The notes: a model not told the origin generated them from the sequence alone. Positions 1-9,135 are shown, counted from the first letter of the stretch. The stretch is 64,000 nt of DNA from Albidovulum sediminis (GCF_025380365.1 NZ_JAOCQF010000001.1:1352245-1416244), one strand, 5' to 3'. A program made the numbers and translations.

Positions 1-1
1 T

Positions 2-748
2 GCCCTCATCCACCAGATGCGGAGCCGTATCGCGACCTCTCCCGCCTTTACCGGCGACCGGGTGATCGGCGCGATCCTGTTCGAGCGAACGATGGACGCC
101 ATGATCGGCGACAAGCCCGCCGCGCAGTTCCTGTGGGAAAACCGCGGCGTGGTCCCATTCCTGAAGATCGACAAGGGGCTTGAGGGCGATACCGACGGGG
201 TGAAGCTGATGAAGCCGATCGGCGGGCTTGATGCGCTGCTGGAACGGGCGGTCAAGGCAGGGATCTTCGGCACCAAGGAGCGGTCGGTCATCGACGCGGC
301 CAATCCGAAGGGGATCGCGGCCTGTGTGGCGCAGCAGTTCGACCTCGCGCGGCAGGTGATGGCGCACGGGCTGATGCCGATCATCGAGCCGGAGGTGACG
401 ATCTCCATCCCCGACAAGGCCGAGGCGGAGGATATCCTGCTGGCCGAGATCCTGAAGCAGCTTGACGCGCTGCCCGAGGGGGCCGAGGTGATGCTGAAGC
501 TGACGCTGCCGACGAAGCCCGGACTTTATGCGCCGCTGGTCGCGCATCCGAAGGTGATGCGGGTGGTGGCGCTGTCGGGCGGCTACAGCCGCGATGAGGC
601 GAACGCGCATCTGGCGAAGAACCCCGGCGTCATCGCCAGCTTCTCGCGCGCGCTGACCGAGGGGCTTTCGGCGCAGCAGAGCGACGCGGAGTTCAACGCG
701 ACGCTCGACCGTGCGATCCAGTCGATCTACGACGCCTCGATCACCTGA
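2..748 (+). CDS. Class I fructose-bisphosphate aldolase, 5' end outside window
   Basis: Catalyses reversible cleavage of fructose 1,6-bisphosphate to dihydroxyacetone phosphate and glyceraldehyde 3-phosphate in the cytoplasm. The frame is open from base 2, and the codons before the first ATG (position 17) already fit the family, so the gene begins upstream; about 249 of the usual 295 or so residues are present. Seen: SPAFTGDR and GAILFERTMD near the start, IIEPEV in the middle, and MLKLTLPTKPG, whose lysine fits the Schiff-base lysine of the bacterial class I family. It precedes ftsB and the pyruvate dehydrogenase genes on the same strand, a glycolysis-to-acetyl-CoA arrangement. Confidence 0.93.
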   Translation, partial: ALIHQMRSRIATSPAFTGDRVIGAILFERTMDAMIGDKPAAQFLWENRGVVPFLKIDKGLEGDTDGVKLMKPIGGLDALLERAVKAGIFGTKERSVIDAANPKGIAACVAQQFDLARQVMAHGLMPIIEPEVTISIPDKAEAEDILLAEILKQLDALPEGAEVMLKLTLPTKPGLYAPLVAHPKVMRVVALSGGYSRDEANAHLAKNPGVIASFSRALTEGLSAQQSDAEFNATLDRAIQSIYDASIT

Positions 749-843
749 GCCGGCGAAGTTTATGAAAACAGGGGATTCCCTTTGCGAATCACCTGTGCGA
801 TGATGGTCCGGAGCCGCCCGTCAGAGGCGGCGACGAGGCTGAG

Positions 844-1146
844 ATGAGCGCAATTCGCAAATCCCCGACCATCGGCGCGGTGCTGATCTACGGACTGGCG
901 CTGGCGATGTCGTTCTACTTCACCTTCGCCGCCGTTCAAGGGGATTACGGTGTCTTCCGCCGCGTGCAGATCGGCGCCGAGAAGGAAGCCCTGATCGAGG
1001 AGCGCGACCGGCTGAAGGCCGAGGTCGGGCGCATGGCGAACCTGACGCGGCGGCTGTCGGACGGCTATCTCGACCTCGACCTGCTCGACCAGCAGGCGCG
1101 CGACGTGCTGGGCCTGATCCGCGCCGACGAGCTGGTCATCCGCTGA
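844..1146 (+). CDS. ftsB: FtsB/DivIC-family septum formation protein
   Basis: Small bitopic division protein (100 aa) expected to act at the septum with FtsL and FtsQ. Seen: a short cytoplasmic N-terminus, one membrane segment at about residues 10-30, then a charged coiled coil (EERDRLKAEVGRM) and the C-terminal LDLLDQQARDVLG region typical of FtsB. Length matches the family. It lies between the aldolase gene and pdhA on the same strand, where an FtsB-like gene is commonly found in Rhodobacterales. The ATG at 844 directly follows a GAGGCTGAG stretch that could serve as a ribosome site. Confidence 0.88.
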   Translation: MSAIRKSPTIGAVLIYGLALAMSFYFTFAAVQGDYGVFRRVQIGAEKEALIEERDRLKAEVGRMANLTRRLSDGYLDLDLLDQQARDVLGLIRADELVIR

Positions 1147-1232
1147 CCCCCTGCCGAACCTGTTGCGGAGCGCTGCAAGGCGCGCCGGATCCCAATTTTT
1201 GCTCGCCCTGAGGCACAGAATGCGCTATTAGA

Positions 1233-1250
1233 TAGTTCAACATTGAACTA
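1233..1250. promoter_or_regulatory. Perfect 18-bp palindrome upstream of pdhA, candidate operator
   Basis: TAGTTCAA-CA-TTGAACTA is a perfect inverted repeat with 8-bp arms, ending 27 bases before the pdhA start codon. Its size and position fit a dimeric repressor controlling the pdhABC operon. The cognate regulator is not in the window. MarR-type regulators often bind TTCAA/TTGAA dyads, but that link is inference. Confidence 0.6.
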
Positions 1251-1277
1251 CTTTTCTGCCATTGGGAGGTCGCCGCT

Positions 1278-2267
1278 ATGGCTGCAAGAAAAGGCGCAGC
1301 GAAATCAAATACATCCAGGGAAGAATTGCTGTCCTATTACCGCGAGATGCTGTTGATCCGGCGATTCGAGGAAAAGGCCGGCCAGCTTTACGGGATGGGC
1401 CTGATCGGCGGCTTCTGCCACCTCTACATCGGGCAAGAGGCGGTCGTCGTCGGGCTTGAGGCCGCGGCGGAAGAGGGTGACAAGCGCATCACCTCCTACC
1501 GCGACCATGGCCACATGCTGGCCTGCGGGATGGACCCCAAGGGCGTGATGGCGGAACTGACCGGGCGTGAGGGCGGCCTTTCCAAGGGCAAGGGCGGCTC
1601 CATGCACATGTTCTCCAAGGAAAAGCATTTCTACGGCGGGCATGGCATCGTCGGCGCCCAGGTGCCGCTGGGCGCGGGGCTCGCCTTCGCCGACAAGTAC
1701 AAGGGCAACGGCCGCGTCACCTTCGCCTATTTCGGCGACGGGGCGGCGAACCAGGGCCAGGTCTACGAGACCTTCAACATGGCGGCGCTGTGGAAGCTGC
1801 CGGTGATCTTCGTGATCGAGAACAACCAGTACGCCATGGGCACCGCGCAGAAGCGGTCGACCTCGACGCCGGAGCTGCACACCCGCGGCCTCGCTTTCGG
1901 CATCGCCGGCGAGACGGTGGACGGCATGGACGTGCTGGCGGTGAAGGCTGCCGGCGAAAAGGCGGTCGCCGCCTGCCGCGCAGGCAACGGCCCCTACATC
2001 CTTGAGGTGATGACCTATCGCTACCGCGGGCATTCGATGTCGGACCCGGCGAAGTACCGCACCCGCGAGGAAGTGCAGAAGATGCGCGACGAGCGCGATG
2101 CCATCGAGCATGTGCGCGAACTGCTGATCCAGGGCAAGCACGCGACCGAGGACGACCTGAAGGCCATCGACAAGGACATCAAGGCGATCGTCAACGAGGC
2201 GGCCGAATTTTCCAAGGAAAGCCCGGAGCCCGCGCTCTCGGAGCTTTGGACCGACATCTACGCGTAA
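1278..2267 (+). CDS. pdhA: Pyruvate dehydrogenase E1 component, alpha subunit
   Basis: Thiamine-diphosphate enzyme subunit that decarboxylates pyruvate and, with PdhB, transfers the acetyl unit to lipoyl groups. The 329-aa protein has the E1-alpha hallmarks in order: LLIRRFEEK, FCHLYIGQEA, YRDHGH, GGSMHMF, the thiamine-binding stretch from GDGAANQGQ to ENNQYAMGT, and the YRYRGHSMSDP phosphorylation-loop-like segment. The ATG at 1278 is preceded by TTGGGAGGTCG. PdhB follows after 14 bases. Operon pdhA-pdhB-pdhC; the lipoamide dehydrogenase gene is not in the window. Confidence 0.97.
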   Translation: MAARKGAAKSNTSREELLSYYREMLLIRRFEEKAGQLYGMGLIGGFCHLYIGQEAVVVGLEAAAEEGDKRITSYRDHGHMLACGMDPKGVMAELTGREGGLSKGKGGSMHMFSKEKHFYGGHGIVGAQVPLGAGLAFADKYKGNGRVTFAYFGDGAANQGQVYETFNMAALWKLPVIFVIENNQYAMGTAQKRSTSTPELHTRGLAFGIAGETVDGMDVLAVKAAGEKAVAACRAGNGPYILEVMTYRYRGHSMSDPAKYRTREEVQKMRDERDAIEHVRELLIQGKHATEDDLKAIDKDIKAIVNEAAEFSKESPEPALSELWTDIYA

Positions 2268-2281
2268 GGGGGGACTGACGC

Positions 2282-3661
2282 ATGGCTACCGAAATTCTGA
2301 TGCCCGCCCTGTCGCCGACGATGGAGGAGGGCAAGCTGGCGAAATGGCTGGTGAAGGAGGGCGACAAGGTCACCTCCGGCCAGATCATCGCCGAGATCGA
2401 GACCGACAAGGCCACGATGGAATTCGAGGCGGTCGACGAGGGGACGGTGGGCCGTATCCTGGTGGCCGAGGGGGCCGAGGGCGTGAAGGTGAACACGCCG
2501 ATCGCGGTGCTGGTCGAGGAGGGGGAAAGCGTTTCTGCGGCCCCCGCCCCGGTTGCGACCCCGGTTGCGGCTGCGGCCCCTGCCCCGACCCCTGCTGCCG
2601 CGCCTGTGGCCGCTGCCCCTGTCGCAGCGCCCGCGGCCCCGGTCGCGGACGGTTCGCCCGACTGGCCCGCGGGCACGCCGATGAAGACCATGACCGTGCG
2701 CGAGGCGCTCCGCGAGGCGATGGCCGAGGAGATGACGCGCGACGAGGACGTCTATCTGATGGGCGAGGAAGTGGGCGAATACCAGGGCGCCTACAAGATC
2801 TCCCAAGGGTTGCTGGACCAGTTCGGGGACAAGCGCGTGATCGACACGCCGATCACCGAACACGGCTTCGCGGGCATCGCGGTCGGCTCGGCGATGGCGG
2901 GGCTTCGGCCGATCGTGGAATTCATGACCTTCAACTTCGCCATGCAGGCGATCGACCAGATCATCAACTCCGCCGCCAAGACGCTTTACATGTCGGGCGG
3001 GCAGATGGGTTGCCCGATCGTCTTCCGCGGCCCGAACGGCGCGGCGGCGCGGGTGGCGGCGCAGCACAGCCAGGACTATGCCGCCTGGTATGCGCAGATC
3101 CCGGGCCTCAAGGTCGTGATGCCCTATTCGGCCGCCGACGCGAAGGGCCTGCTCAAGACAGCGATCCGCGATGCGAACCCGGTGATCTTCCTTGAAAACG
3201 AGATCCTCTATGGCCGCTCGTTCGAGGTGCCGGACCTGCCCGACTTTACCATCCCCTTCGGCAAGGCGCGGGTCTGGCGCGAGGGGACGGACGTGACACT
3301 GGTGTCGTTCGGGATCGGGATGAGCCACACGCTCGACGCGGCCGACAAGCTGGCGGCCGAAGGGATCAGCGCCGAGGTCATCGATCTGCGCACGCTGCGC
3401 CCGATCGACTACGACACGGTGATCGCCTCGGTGATGAAGACCAACCGCTGCGTCACGGTGGAGGAAGGCTGGCCGGTCGCCTCGATCGGCAACCACCTGT
3501 CGGCCACGATCATGGAGCGCGCCTTCGACTGGCTCGACGCGCCGGTGATCAACTGCACCGGCAAGGACGTGCCGATGCCCTACGCGGCCAACCTCGAGAA
3601 GCTGGCGCTGGTGACCTCGGACGAGGTCGTGGCGGCGGCGAAGAAAGTCACCTACCGCTGA
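2282..3661 (+). CDS. pdhB: Pyruvate dehydrogenase E1 component, beta subunit with N-terminal lipoyl domain
   Basis: Partner of PdhA in pyruvate decarboxylation. At 459 aa it is longer than a plain E1-beta (about 330 aa) because residues 1-80 form a biotinyl/lipoyl domain with lipoyl-lysine K43 in ETDKATME. An Ala/Pro-rich linker runs to about residue 125, followed by the transketolase-like pyrimidine-binding domain ([25 protein letters not shown]) and the C-terminal transketolase domain. This fusion is characteristic of alphaproteobacterial PDH. The lipoyl domain is nearly identical in sequence to that of PdhC just downstream. Confidence 0.97.
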   Translation: MATEILMPALSPTMEEGKLAKWLVKEGDKVTSGQIIAEIETDKATMEFEAVDEGTVGRILVAEGAEGVKVNTPIAVLVEEGESVSAAPAPVATPVAAAAPAPTPAAAPVAAAPVAAPAAPVADGSPDWPAGTPMKTMTVREALREAMAEEMTRDEDVYLMGEEVGEYQGAYKISQGLLDQFGDKRVIDTPITEHGFAGIAVGSAMAGLRPIVEFMTFNFAMQAIDQIINSAAKTLYMSGGQMGCPIVFRGPNGAAARVAAQHSQDYAAWYAQIPGLKVVMPYSAADAKGLLKTAIRDANPVIFLENEILYGRSFEVPDLPDFTIPFGKARVWREGTDVTLVSFGIGMSHTLDAADKLAAEGISAEVIDLRTLRPIDYDTVIASVMKTNRCVTVEEGWPVASIGNHLSATIMERAFDWLDAPVINCTGKDVPMPYAANLEKLALVTSDEVVAAAKKVTYR

Positions 3662-3673
3662 GGAGATGGAACC

Positions 3674-4981
3674 ATGGCAACCGAAATCCTGATGCCGGCG
3701 CTGTCCCCGACGATGGAGGAGGGGACGCTGGCGAAATGGCTGGTGAAGGAAGGCGATACGGTGTCGTCGGGCGACATCATCGCCGAGATCGAGACCGACA
3801 AGGCGACGATGGAGTTCGAGGCGGTCGATGAGGGCATCGTCGGCCGGATCCTGATCGCCGAGGGCACGGCGGGCGTGAAGGTGAACACGCCGATCGCGAT
3901 CATGGTGGAAGAGGGCGAAAGCGCCGGCGCGGCCCCGGCGGCCAAGCCGGCCGCTGCGGCCCCTGCCCCGGTTGCGGCGGCGGCAGCGCCTGCCGCGCCG
4001 GCGGTGGCAGCACCGGCGGCCGCTGCGGCGGCACCCTCCGCGGGGGGCGCGCGGGTTCTGGCCTCGCCGCTGGCACGGCGGCTGGCGAAGGAAAAGGGCG
4101 TCGACATCGCCGCGCTGACCGGCAGCGGACCGCATGGCCGGATCGTCAAGGCGGATGTGGAAGCGGCATCAAGCGCGCCGAAGGCGGCGGCACCCGTGGC
4201 CGCAGCACCTGCTGCTGCGGCGGCACCCGCCCCCGCAGCGGCCCCTGCCGGCATGTCCGCAAGCACGGTGGCGAAGCTTTACGAGGGCCGCGACTACACC
4301 GAGGTGACGCTGGACGGGATGCGCAAGACGATCGCCGCGCGGCTGACCGAAGCCAAGCAGACGATCCCGCATTTCTACCTGCGCCGCGAGGTGCAGCTTG
4401 ATGCGCTGATGGCGTTCCGGGGGCAGCTGAACAAGCAGCTGGAAGCGCGCGGCGTGAAGCTGTCGGTGAACGACTTCATCATCAAGGCCTGCGCGAACGC
4501 GCTTCAGGCGGTGCCAGACGCGAACGCGGTCTGGGCGGGCGACCGGATCCTGAAGCTGAAACCCTCGGATGTGGCCGTCGCCGTGGCGGTCGAAGGGGGG
4601 CTTTTCACCCCCGTGCTGAAGGACGCCGACAAGAAGACGCTTTCGGCGCTTTCGGCGGAGATGAAGGACCTCGCCACGCGCGCCAAGACGAAGAAGCTTG
4701 CGCCCCACGAGTATCAGGGCGGCAGCTTCGCGATCTCCAACCTCGGGATGTTCGGGATCGAGAACTTCGACGCCGTCATCAACCCGCCGCATGGCGCGAT
4801 CCTTGCGGTCGGCGCGGGGCTGAAGAAGCCGGTGGTGAAGGCCGACGGGGACATCGGGGTGGCGACGGTGATGTCGATGACGCTGTCGGTCGATCACCGC
4901 GTCATCGATGGCGCGCTGGGGGCGGCCCTGCTGCAGGCGATCGTCGACAACCTGGAGAACCCGCTCTCGATGCTGGCCTGA
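3674..4981 (+). CDS. pdhC: Pyruvate dehydrogenase E2, dihydrolipoamide acetyltransferase
   Basis: Core of the complex; transfers the acetyl group from lipoyl-lysine to CoA. The 435-aa protein has a lipoyl domain (K43), an Ala/Pro linker, a peripheral-subunit-binding domain ([12 protein letters not shown] to [10 protein letters not shown], about residues 123-160), a second Ala-rich linker, and the catalytic acyltransferase domain. Near the C-terminus [11 protein letters not shown] carries the catalytic histidine. The start ATG follows GAGGAGATGG, 12 bases after the pdhB stop. A strong hairpin follows the stop codon, so the operon probably ends here. Confidence 0.97.
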   Translation: MATEILMPALSPTMEEGTLAKWLVKEGDTVSSGDIIAEIETDKATMEFEAVDEGIVGRILIAEGTAGVKVNTPIAIMVEEGESAGAAPAAKPAAAAPAPVAAAAAPAAPAVAAPAAAAAAPSAGGARVLASPLARRLAKEKGVDIAALTGSGPHGRIVKADVEAASSAPKAAAPVAAAPAAAAAPAPAAAPAGMSASTVAKLYEGRDYTEVTLDGMRKTIAARLTEAKQTIPHFYLRREVQLDALMAFRGQLNKQLEARGVKLSVNDFIIKACANALQAVPDANAVWAGDRILKLKPSDVAVAVAVEGGLFTPVLKDADKKTLSALSAEMKDLATRAKTKKLAPHEYQGGSFAISNLGMFGIENFDAVINPPHGAILAVGAGLKKPVVKADGDIGVATVMSMTLSVDHRVIDGALGAALLQAIVDNLENPLSMLA

Positions 4982-4986
4982 GAATG

Positions 4987-5011
4987 GGCGCGGGGGGACA
5001 CCCCCCGCGCC
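4987..5011. terminator. Hairpin terminator between convergent pdhC and phosphatidyltransferase genes
   Basis: A perfect 11-bp GC stem (GGCGCGGGGGG / CCCCCCGCGCC) with a 3-base loop, followed on the plus strand by TTGTCT. It sits between two convergent genes and could serve both directions, although the T-tract is weak. Confidence 0.7.
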
Positions 5012-5015
5012 TTGT

Positions 5016-5642
5016 CTAACGGCTGCGGAGTGCGGCCACCAGGCGTGCCGAGCGCCGCAGCAGGGTGGCGGCGGTTCCGGCCAGAATGATCCAGAGCGTC
5101 ACGGTCAGCACCGGGCCCGGCGCCGCCACGGCGGCAACCAGAGCGCCCGCCGTCAGGGCGGCCATGCGGTGCGGCTTGGCCATCGGACCCGAAAAATCGG
5201 GGGCGAACCCCTCGGCCCGCCCGAGTTCGCGCAGATAGGCCGTCGTCACCGCCAAGGCCGCGGCGGCAAGACCGAGTGCCGGCTGCCCCGCCGCGATGCC
5301 CGCACCGGCAAGGAACAGGATATCAGCCGCCCGGTCTGGCGCCTCGTTCCAGAAAGGCCCGGTCGGCGAGGTTTTGCCCCCCTCGATCGCGACCATCCCG
5401 TCGAGAAGATTGCACAAGAGCCTGAGTTGCATCGCGAGCGCGGCGAGGACAAGGCAGGCGGCGCGCGGCCAGCCCTCGGCCCCCGCGCTGGCCCAGAACG
5501 CCAGGAAGCCCGCCGCAGCGAAGCCGACCGAGGCTTGCGAAATCCGGTTGGGCGTCACGCGGCTGGCGGCCAGACGCGCCGCGAGCGCCTGCGCCCAGCG
5601 GCTGTTGCGGGAACCGATCGGGCGGCGGTTCCCGTCCGTCAT
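5016..5642 (-). CDS. CDP-alcohol phosphatidyltransferase family membrane protein
   Basis: Integral membrane enzyme (208 aa) of the family that condenses a CDP-linked lipid or alcohol with a second alcohol. The signature appears as LLDGMVAIEGG followed by GPFWNEAPDRAAD, with Ile where the common pattern has Arg and Glu in place of one of the usual aspartates; a related divergent signature is, to my knowledge, shared by a subfamily of these proteins. Several hydrophobic segments follow. It overlaps cdsA by 4 bases (ATGA type), so it is translationally coupled to the enzyme that makes CDP-diacylglycerol. The exact acceptor alcohol cannot be read from sequence. Confidence 0.85.
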   Translation of the reverse strand: MTDGNRRPIGSRNSRWAQALAARLAASRVTPNRISQASVGFAAAGFLAFWASAGAEGWPRAACLVLAALAMQLRLLCNLLDGMVAIEGGKTSPTGPFWNEAPDRAADILFLAGAGIAAGQPALGLAAAALAVTTAYLRELGRAEGFAPDFSGPMAKPHRMAALTAGALVAAVAAPGPVLTVTLWIILAGTAATLLRRSARLVAALRSR

Positions 5643-6580
5643 GTCAGCGACCAGAAGTAGCGCGTGATGTGGAAGAAGATGGGGGCGGCGAAGATGACGC
5701 TGTCCAGCCGGTCGATGAACCCGCCATGCCCCGCGATCAGGTGGCCCCAGTCCTTCACCCCCTTGTCACGCTTGATCGCCGACATGACGAGGCCGCCGAA
5801 GAACCCCATGATCGTCACCACCAGCGCGATCAGCGCCGCCTGCCCCTGGGTGAACGGGGTCAGCCACCAGAAGGCGCTGCCGGTCGCCACGGCGGTCAGG
5901 ATACCGCCGGCAAAACCCTCCCAGGTCTTCGACGGCGACAGCGTGGGCGCGATCCGCCGCCGCCCGAACAGTTTGCCCCAGACGTATTGCATGACATCGG
6001 AAAACTGGACGACGAAGATCAGCCAGGCGATCAGCAGGACGTTGCGCCCCTCGAACCCCGGTATCTGCAGCGACAGGAGCGCGGGGACATGGCTCACGCA
6101 GTAGACGGAGACCATCAGCGCCCACTGGGTTTCGGCAATCCGGTAGAGGAATCGCTCCGGATTGCCGTTGAGCGCCGAAAGGACCGGGAGGAACAGGAAG
6201 GCGTAGACGGGGATGAACACCGCGAACAGCCCGTACCAGTCGATCCCGACCAGCCAGTACTGGACCGGAAGCACGACGAAGAAGCTGGCCGCCAGGGCGC
6301 GGTGATCGGCCGCGGTCTTGGTGGTCAGGGTCAGGAACTCCCTCAGTGCGGCGAAGGAGAGGACCGCGAAGAGGATCACGACGCCGGGGCGTCCGGCAAT
6401 GAAGGCAAGCGCCATCAGGATCACCATCCCCCACCAGGCCGCGATCCGGGCGTTGAGGTTCTCGATGACCGCATTCGACCCGTCCGGGGCGATCCTTGCG
6501 CGCAGGATGCGGCCGATGACCGTGGCGACAAGGAGGATCGCCGCGACGCCTGAAAGCAGAAGGGCAAGGTCCGTCGTCAT
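5639..6580 (-). CDS. cdsA: Phosphatidate cytidylyltransferase (CDP-diglyceride synthase)
   Basis: Makes CDP-diacylglycerol from phosphatidate and CTP at the inner membrane. The 313-aa protein has many hydrophobic helices. The family signature is split over SPSKTWEGFAGG and the C-terminal IKRDKGVKDWG...GHGGFIDRLDS segment, which holds the metal- and nucleotide-binding residues. It overlaps both plsC upstream and the phosphatidyltransferase downstream by 4 bases, forming a three-gene phospholipid unit (acylation, activation, head-group transfer). Confidence 0.93.
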   Translation of the reverse strand: MTTDLALLLSGVAAILLVATVIGRILRARIAPDGSNAVIENLNARIAAWWGMVILMALAFIAGRPGVVILFAVLSFAALREFLTLTTKTAADHRALAASFFVVLPVQYWLVGIDWYGLFAVFIPVYAFLFLPVLSALNGNPERFLYRIAETQWALMVSVYCVSHVPALLSLQIPGFEGRNVLLIAWLIFVVQFSDVMQYVWGKLFGRRRIAPTLSPSKTWEGFAGGILTAVATGSAFWWLTPFTQGQAALIALVVTIMGFFGGLVMSAIKRDKGVKDWGHLIAGHGGFIDRLDSVIFAAPIFFHITRYFWSLT

Positions 6581-7245
6581 CGCGCGCCTCCCGAGAGTTC
6601 GAGAAGCGCCCCGGACATGCGCGCCAGAAAGGCGTCCTTCGCCTCCCCCTCGCGGATGCGCAGGCTCGCGCCGAAGGTGACGGTGCAGAGGAGCGGCACG
6701 GGGATCACCGCTCCCTTGGGCATGACGCGGTTGAGGTTGGCGATCCAGACGGGAACAAGGTCGACTTCGGGCCGCTGCCGCGCCAGATGGTACAGCCCGG
6801 ACTTGAACGGCAGGAGCGGCGCCTCGGAGGCGTTGCGCTGGCCTTCCGGGAACAGGATCAGCGCGTCGCCCTCGTCGATCGCGGCGACCATCTGGGAGAC
6901 CGGGTCCTCCACCCTGGCCTCGGGGCGCCGGTCGATCAGAACCGCCCGGAAGACATTCCGTCCGATGAAGGCGCGAAGTGGCGAGGACAGCCAGTAGTCG
7001 AGCGCCGCGACCGGGCGCGTCCGCGACCGGAGCACCGCCGGCAACACCGTCCAGACCAGCACGAAATCGCCGTTGGAGGTGTGGTTGGCGAAGTAGACGC
7101 GCGGGCCCGGACGGGGTTCCCCGCCGGTCCAGATGGCCCGCGGGGCGGTGATGATGCGCGCGAAAAGCGAGATCGCCTTGCCAAGCAGGGCCGCAAGGGC
7201 AGCGGACAGGGACGACAGGACGACCCCGCGAAGCCTCATCCCCAA
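6577..7245 (-). CDS. plsC: 1-acylglycerol-3-phosphate acyltransferase family protein
   Basis: Expected to acylate lysophosphatidate to phosphatidate. The 222-aa protein contains the acyltransferase motifs: NHTSNGD (H-x4-D catalytic pair) and FPEGQRN (acyl-acceptor binding). An N-terminal hydrophobic stretch may anchor it to the membrane. It feeds the substrate of the downstream cdsA product, with which it overlaps by 4 bases. Upstream cysE ends only 4 bases away, so cysE-plsC-cdsA-phosphatidyltransferase are probably cotranscribed. Confidence 0.87.
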   Translation of the reverse strand: MGMRLRGVVLSSLSAALAALLGKAISLFARIITAPRAIWTGGEPRPGPRVYFANHTSNGDFVLVWTVLPAVLRSRTRPVAALDYWLSSPLRAFIGRNVFRAVLIDRRPEARVEDPVSQMVAAIDEGDALILFPEGQRNASEAPLLPFKSGLYHLARQRPEVDLVPVWIANLNRVMPKGAVIPVPLLCTVTFGASLRIREGEAKDAFLARMSGALLELSGGAR

Positions 7246-7249
7246 GCCG

Positions 7250-8056
7250 TCACTCGGCCTCGATCCGTTGGTCCATCGTCAAGGCGGGCTGCGCGCAGCC
7301 GGCCTCGCCGATCACCTTTGCGGGAACGCCGGCAACGGTCGTGCAGTCGGGCACGTCATGCAGAACTACCGACCCGGCCGCGATGCGGGAGCAGTCGCCG
7401 ACGCGGATGTTGCCCAGAACCTTCGCCCCCGCGCCGATCATCACACCGTTGCCGATCTTCGGGTGCCGGTCGCCATCCTCCTTGCCGGTCCCGCCCAGCG
7501 TCACCGAATGCAGCATGGAGACGTTGTCGCCCACCACAGCCGTTTCACCGATCACGATGGAATGGGCATGGTCGATCATGATGCCCTTGCCGATCCGCGC
7601 GCCGGGGTGGATGTCGACGCCAAAGACCTCGCTCACCCGCATCTGGACGAAATAGGCCAGGTCGCGCCGCCCCGTGTTCCAGAGCCAGTGGCCGATGCGG
7701 AAGGCCTGCACCGCTTGATAGCCCTTGAAGAACAGGATCGGCTGCAGGAACCGGTGGCAGGCGGGGTCGCGGTCGTAAACGGCGACGCAGTCCGCCCGCG
7801 CCGCCTGCCCGATACTCGGGTCCGAGGCAAAGGCCTCATCCGCGATCTCGCGCAGGATCTGCTCGCTCATCTCGCCCGAGGCGAGCTTGAGGGAGAATCG
7901 GTAGGCAAGCGCGCGCTCCAGCGTCGGGTGGTGCAGGACGCCCGAATGGATGAAGCCGCCCAGAAGCGGCTCGTCCCGCACGGCAGCCCGTGCCTCCTCG
8001 CAGATGTGGGTCCACACCGGATCGACGGATGCGACTTTGGGTTTTCTTTCGGCCAT
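7250..8056 (-). CDS. cysE: Serine O-acetyltransferase
   Basis: Makes O-acetylserine from serine and acetyl-CoA, first step of cysteine synthesis. The 268-aa protein has the N-terminal helical SATase domain and a C-terminal left-handed beta-helix of hexapeptide repeats (GVDIHPGARIGKGIMIDHAHS onward). IDHAHS and DRHPKIG carry the conserved histidines. I chose the ATG at 8056 (MAERKPKV) over upstream in-frame starts because GGAGG lies just before it and upstream sequence is not conserved-looking. It lies directly downstream of the GTA genes, a placement I recall for cysE in other Rhodobacterales. The cysteine synthase gene is 26 kb away. Confidence 0.95.
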   Translation of the reverse strand: MAERKPKVASVDPVWTHICEEARAAVRDEPLLGGFIHSGVLHHPTLERALAYRFSLKLASGEMSEQILREIADEAFASDPSIGQAARADCVAVYDRDPACHRFLQPILFFKGYQAVQAFRIGHWLWNTGRRDLAYFVQMRVSEVFGVDIHPGARIGKGIMIDHAHSIVIGETAVVGDNVSMLHSVTLGGTGKEDGDRHPKIGNGVMIGAGAKVLGNIRVGDCSRIAAGSVVLHDVPDCTTVAGVPAKVIGEAGCAQPALTMDQRIEAE

Positions 8057-8085
8057 GGCGACACCTCCGCAACACGATCTTTCTA

Positions 8086-8421
8086 TCAGATAGGCGCGTG
8101 CGGTGAAACCGGAAGTGGAGCGGCGGGGCATTCTTTGCCGATGCGGCGGATCAGATGATCGAGGACGAGCGCAAGCGCTTCCAGATAGTCGCGGTCCGAA
8201 AGGTCCGGCTCCCGTCCGGAGGCGGAAGACAGGTGCATCACCGCGGACATCAGCGTGCCGTTGCCCCAAAGCGGATGCGAGCGCCCGGTCCGCTTGCGGT
8301 AGCGGTCTGCCCAGTCCGCCCGGGTCATCCAGGCGCGCAAACGCTCGGCCCGGGTCGCGGCAGGCAGCCGGTGCAGCGCACGGGCCGCCGCCACCACATC
8401 GCCGGGCGTCGCTGCGCGCAT
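8086..8421 (-). CDS. Uncharacterised 111-aa protein downstream of the GTA cluster
   Basis: I do not recognise this protein. It is Arg/Ala/Leu rich, predicted soluble and largely helical, with a recognisable central segment (TRADWADRYRKRTGRSHPLWGNG) suggesting a conserved small domain rather than a spurious frame. It begins 3 bases after the DUF2793 gene and ends 29 bases before cysE, in the same orientation, so it is probably the last gene of the GTA transcript or a link into the cysE unit. Confidence 0.65.
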   Translation of the reverse strand: MRAATPGDVVAAARALHRLPAATRAERLRAWMTRADWADRYRKRTGRSHPLWGNGTLMSAVMHLSSASGREPDLSDRDYLEALALVLDHLIRRIGKECPAAPLPVSPHAPI

Positions 8422-8424
8422 GGC

Positions 8425-9135
8425 TCACAGATCCGGCAGCGCGATCGTCAGGTAGTGAACCGCGATCCGGACGGTGCCGGCGGCAAAGTCCCCCCCCGTG
8501 GCGTCAAGCTGCATCGGCTCGGGGGTATAGAATGTCGTCGGCTGCCCCAGCACGCCCCGCGCGAAGGACCCCGACGCAAGGCCAAGTCCCGTGCCGTAAC
8601 GTCCCGGCGCGCCGGGATTGCCCAGCTGCCAACTCGTCAGCGTGCCGGTGATGTCGCTGACCACGCGCGCCGTCGCCCCGACAACCACCGCGTTCGAGGG
8701 GATGATGGCAACCGTGGTCGATACCGGCCCCGGCGTCAGCACATGGTCGATCTCCGACGTCTGGATCGCGAGGCCGGCGTTGTGCGGTGTCATGCTGACC
8801 TGACCTGCGCGCCATGTGTTTCCATCGTGGATCGCGGCCACGCCAAGATCGGCGATGAACGCCCGCCAGCCCCGCGCAGGCGCCGCGAAAACCCAGCCGC
8901 CGTTCGTGCCGATGGCCAGGCTCCCATCCCGGCCGGCCCAGGCGTTGACCGCGCCAAGGGGCACGCCGAAGCACAGGCCGTCCACCACCGCAACCGGCGG
9001 GGTCGCCAGGCTGACGGATTGCAGCACCATCGGCACCAGGCCATCCAGCCGCAACAGCGCCTCGTTGACGGTAACGTGCTTCTGCGCCTGCGCGGCCTGC
9101 ACCAGCGGCAGGCCCAGTTGCGTCGTCTCATCCAT
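8425..9135 (-). CDS. DUF2793-family protein at the 3' end of the GTA cluster
   Basis: A 236-aa protein starting MDETTQLGLPLVQAAQAQKH, the recognisable opening of DUF2793 proteins, with paired LVQAAQAQKHVTVNEAL and GLCFGVPLGAVNAWAGRDG segments. In Rhodobacter GTAs a DUF2793 protein is encoded after the host-specificity protein gene and is thought to be a particle or tail-fibre accessory. It overlaps the 3' end of that gene by 8 bases. The beta-rich C-terminal half resembles a fibre or receptor-binding domain, but this is inference. Confidence 0.8.
   Translation of the reverse strand: MDETTQLGLPLVQAAQAQKHVTVNEALLRLDGLVPMVLQSVSLATPPVAVVDGLCFGVPLGAVNAWAGRDGSLAIGTNGGWVFAAPARGWRAFIADLGVAAIHDGNTWRAGQVSMTPHNAGLAIQTSEIDHVLTPGPVSTTVAIIPSNAVVVGATARVVSDITGTLTSWQLGNPGAPGRYGTGLGLASGSFARGVLGQPTTFYTPEPMQLDATGGDFAAGTVRIAVHYLTIALPDL

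Noticed and set aside
2258-4135. Long open frame (625 codons) antisense to pdhB-pdhC
   Set aside because: Its translation is Arg/His/Asp/Gly-rich with no family pattern, a typical shadow of high-GC coding DNA. The sense strand encodes well-conserved enzymes.
8056-8428. Extended cysE frame of 392 codons
   Set aside because: The extension overlaps a separate small gene in another frame and lacks SATase similarity; GGAGG precedes the ATG at 8056.
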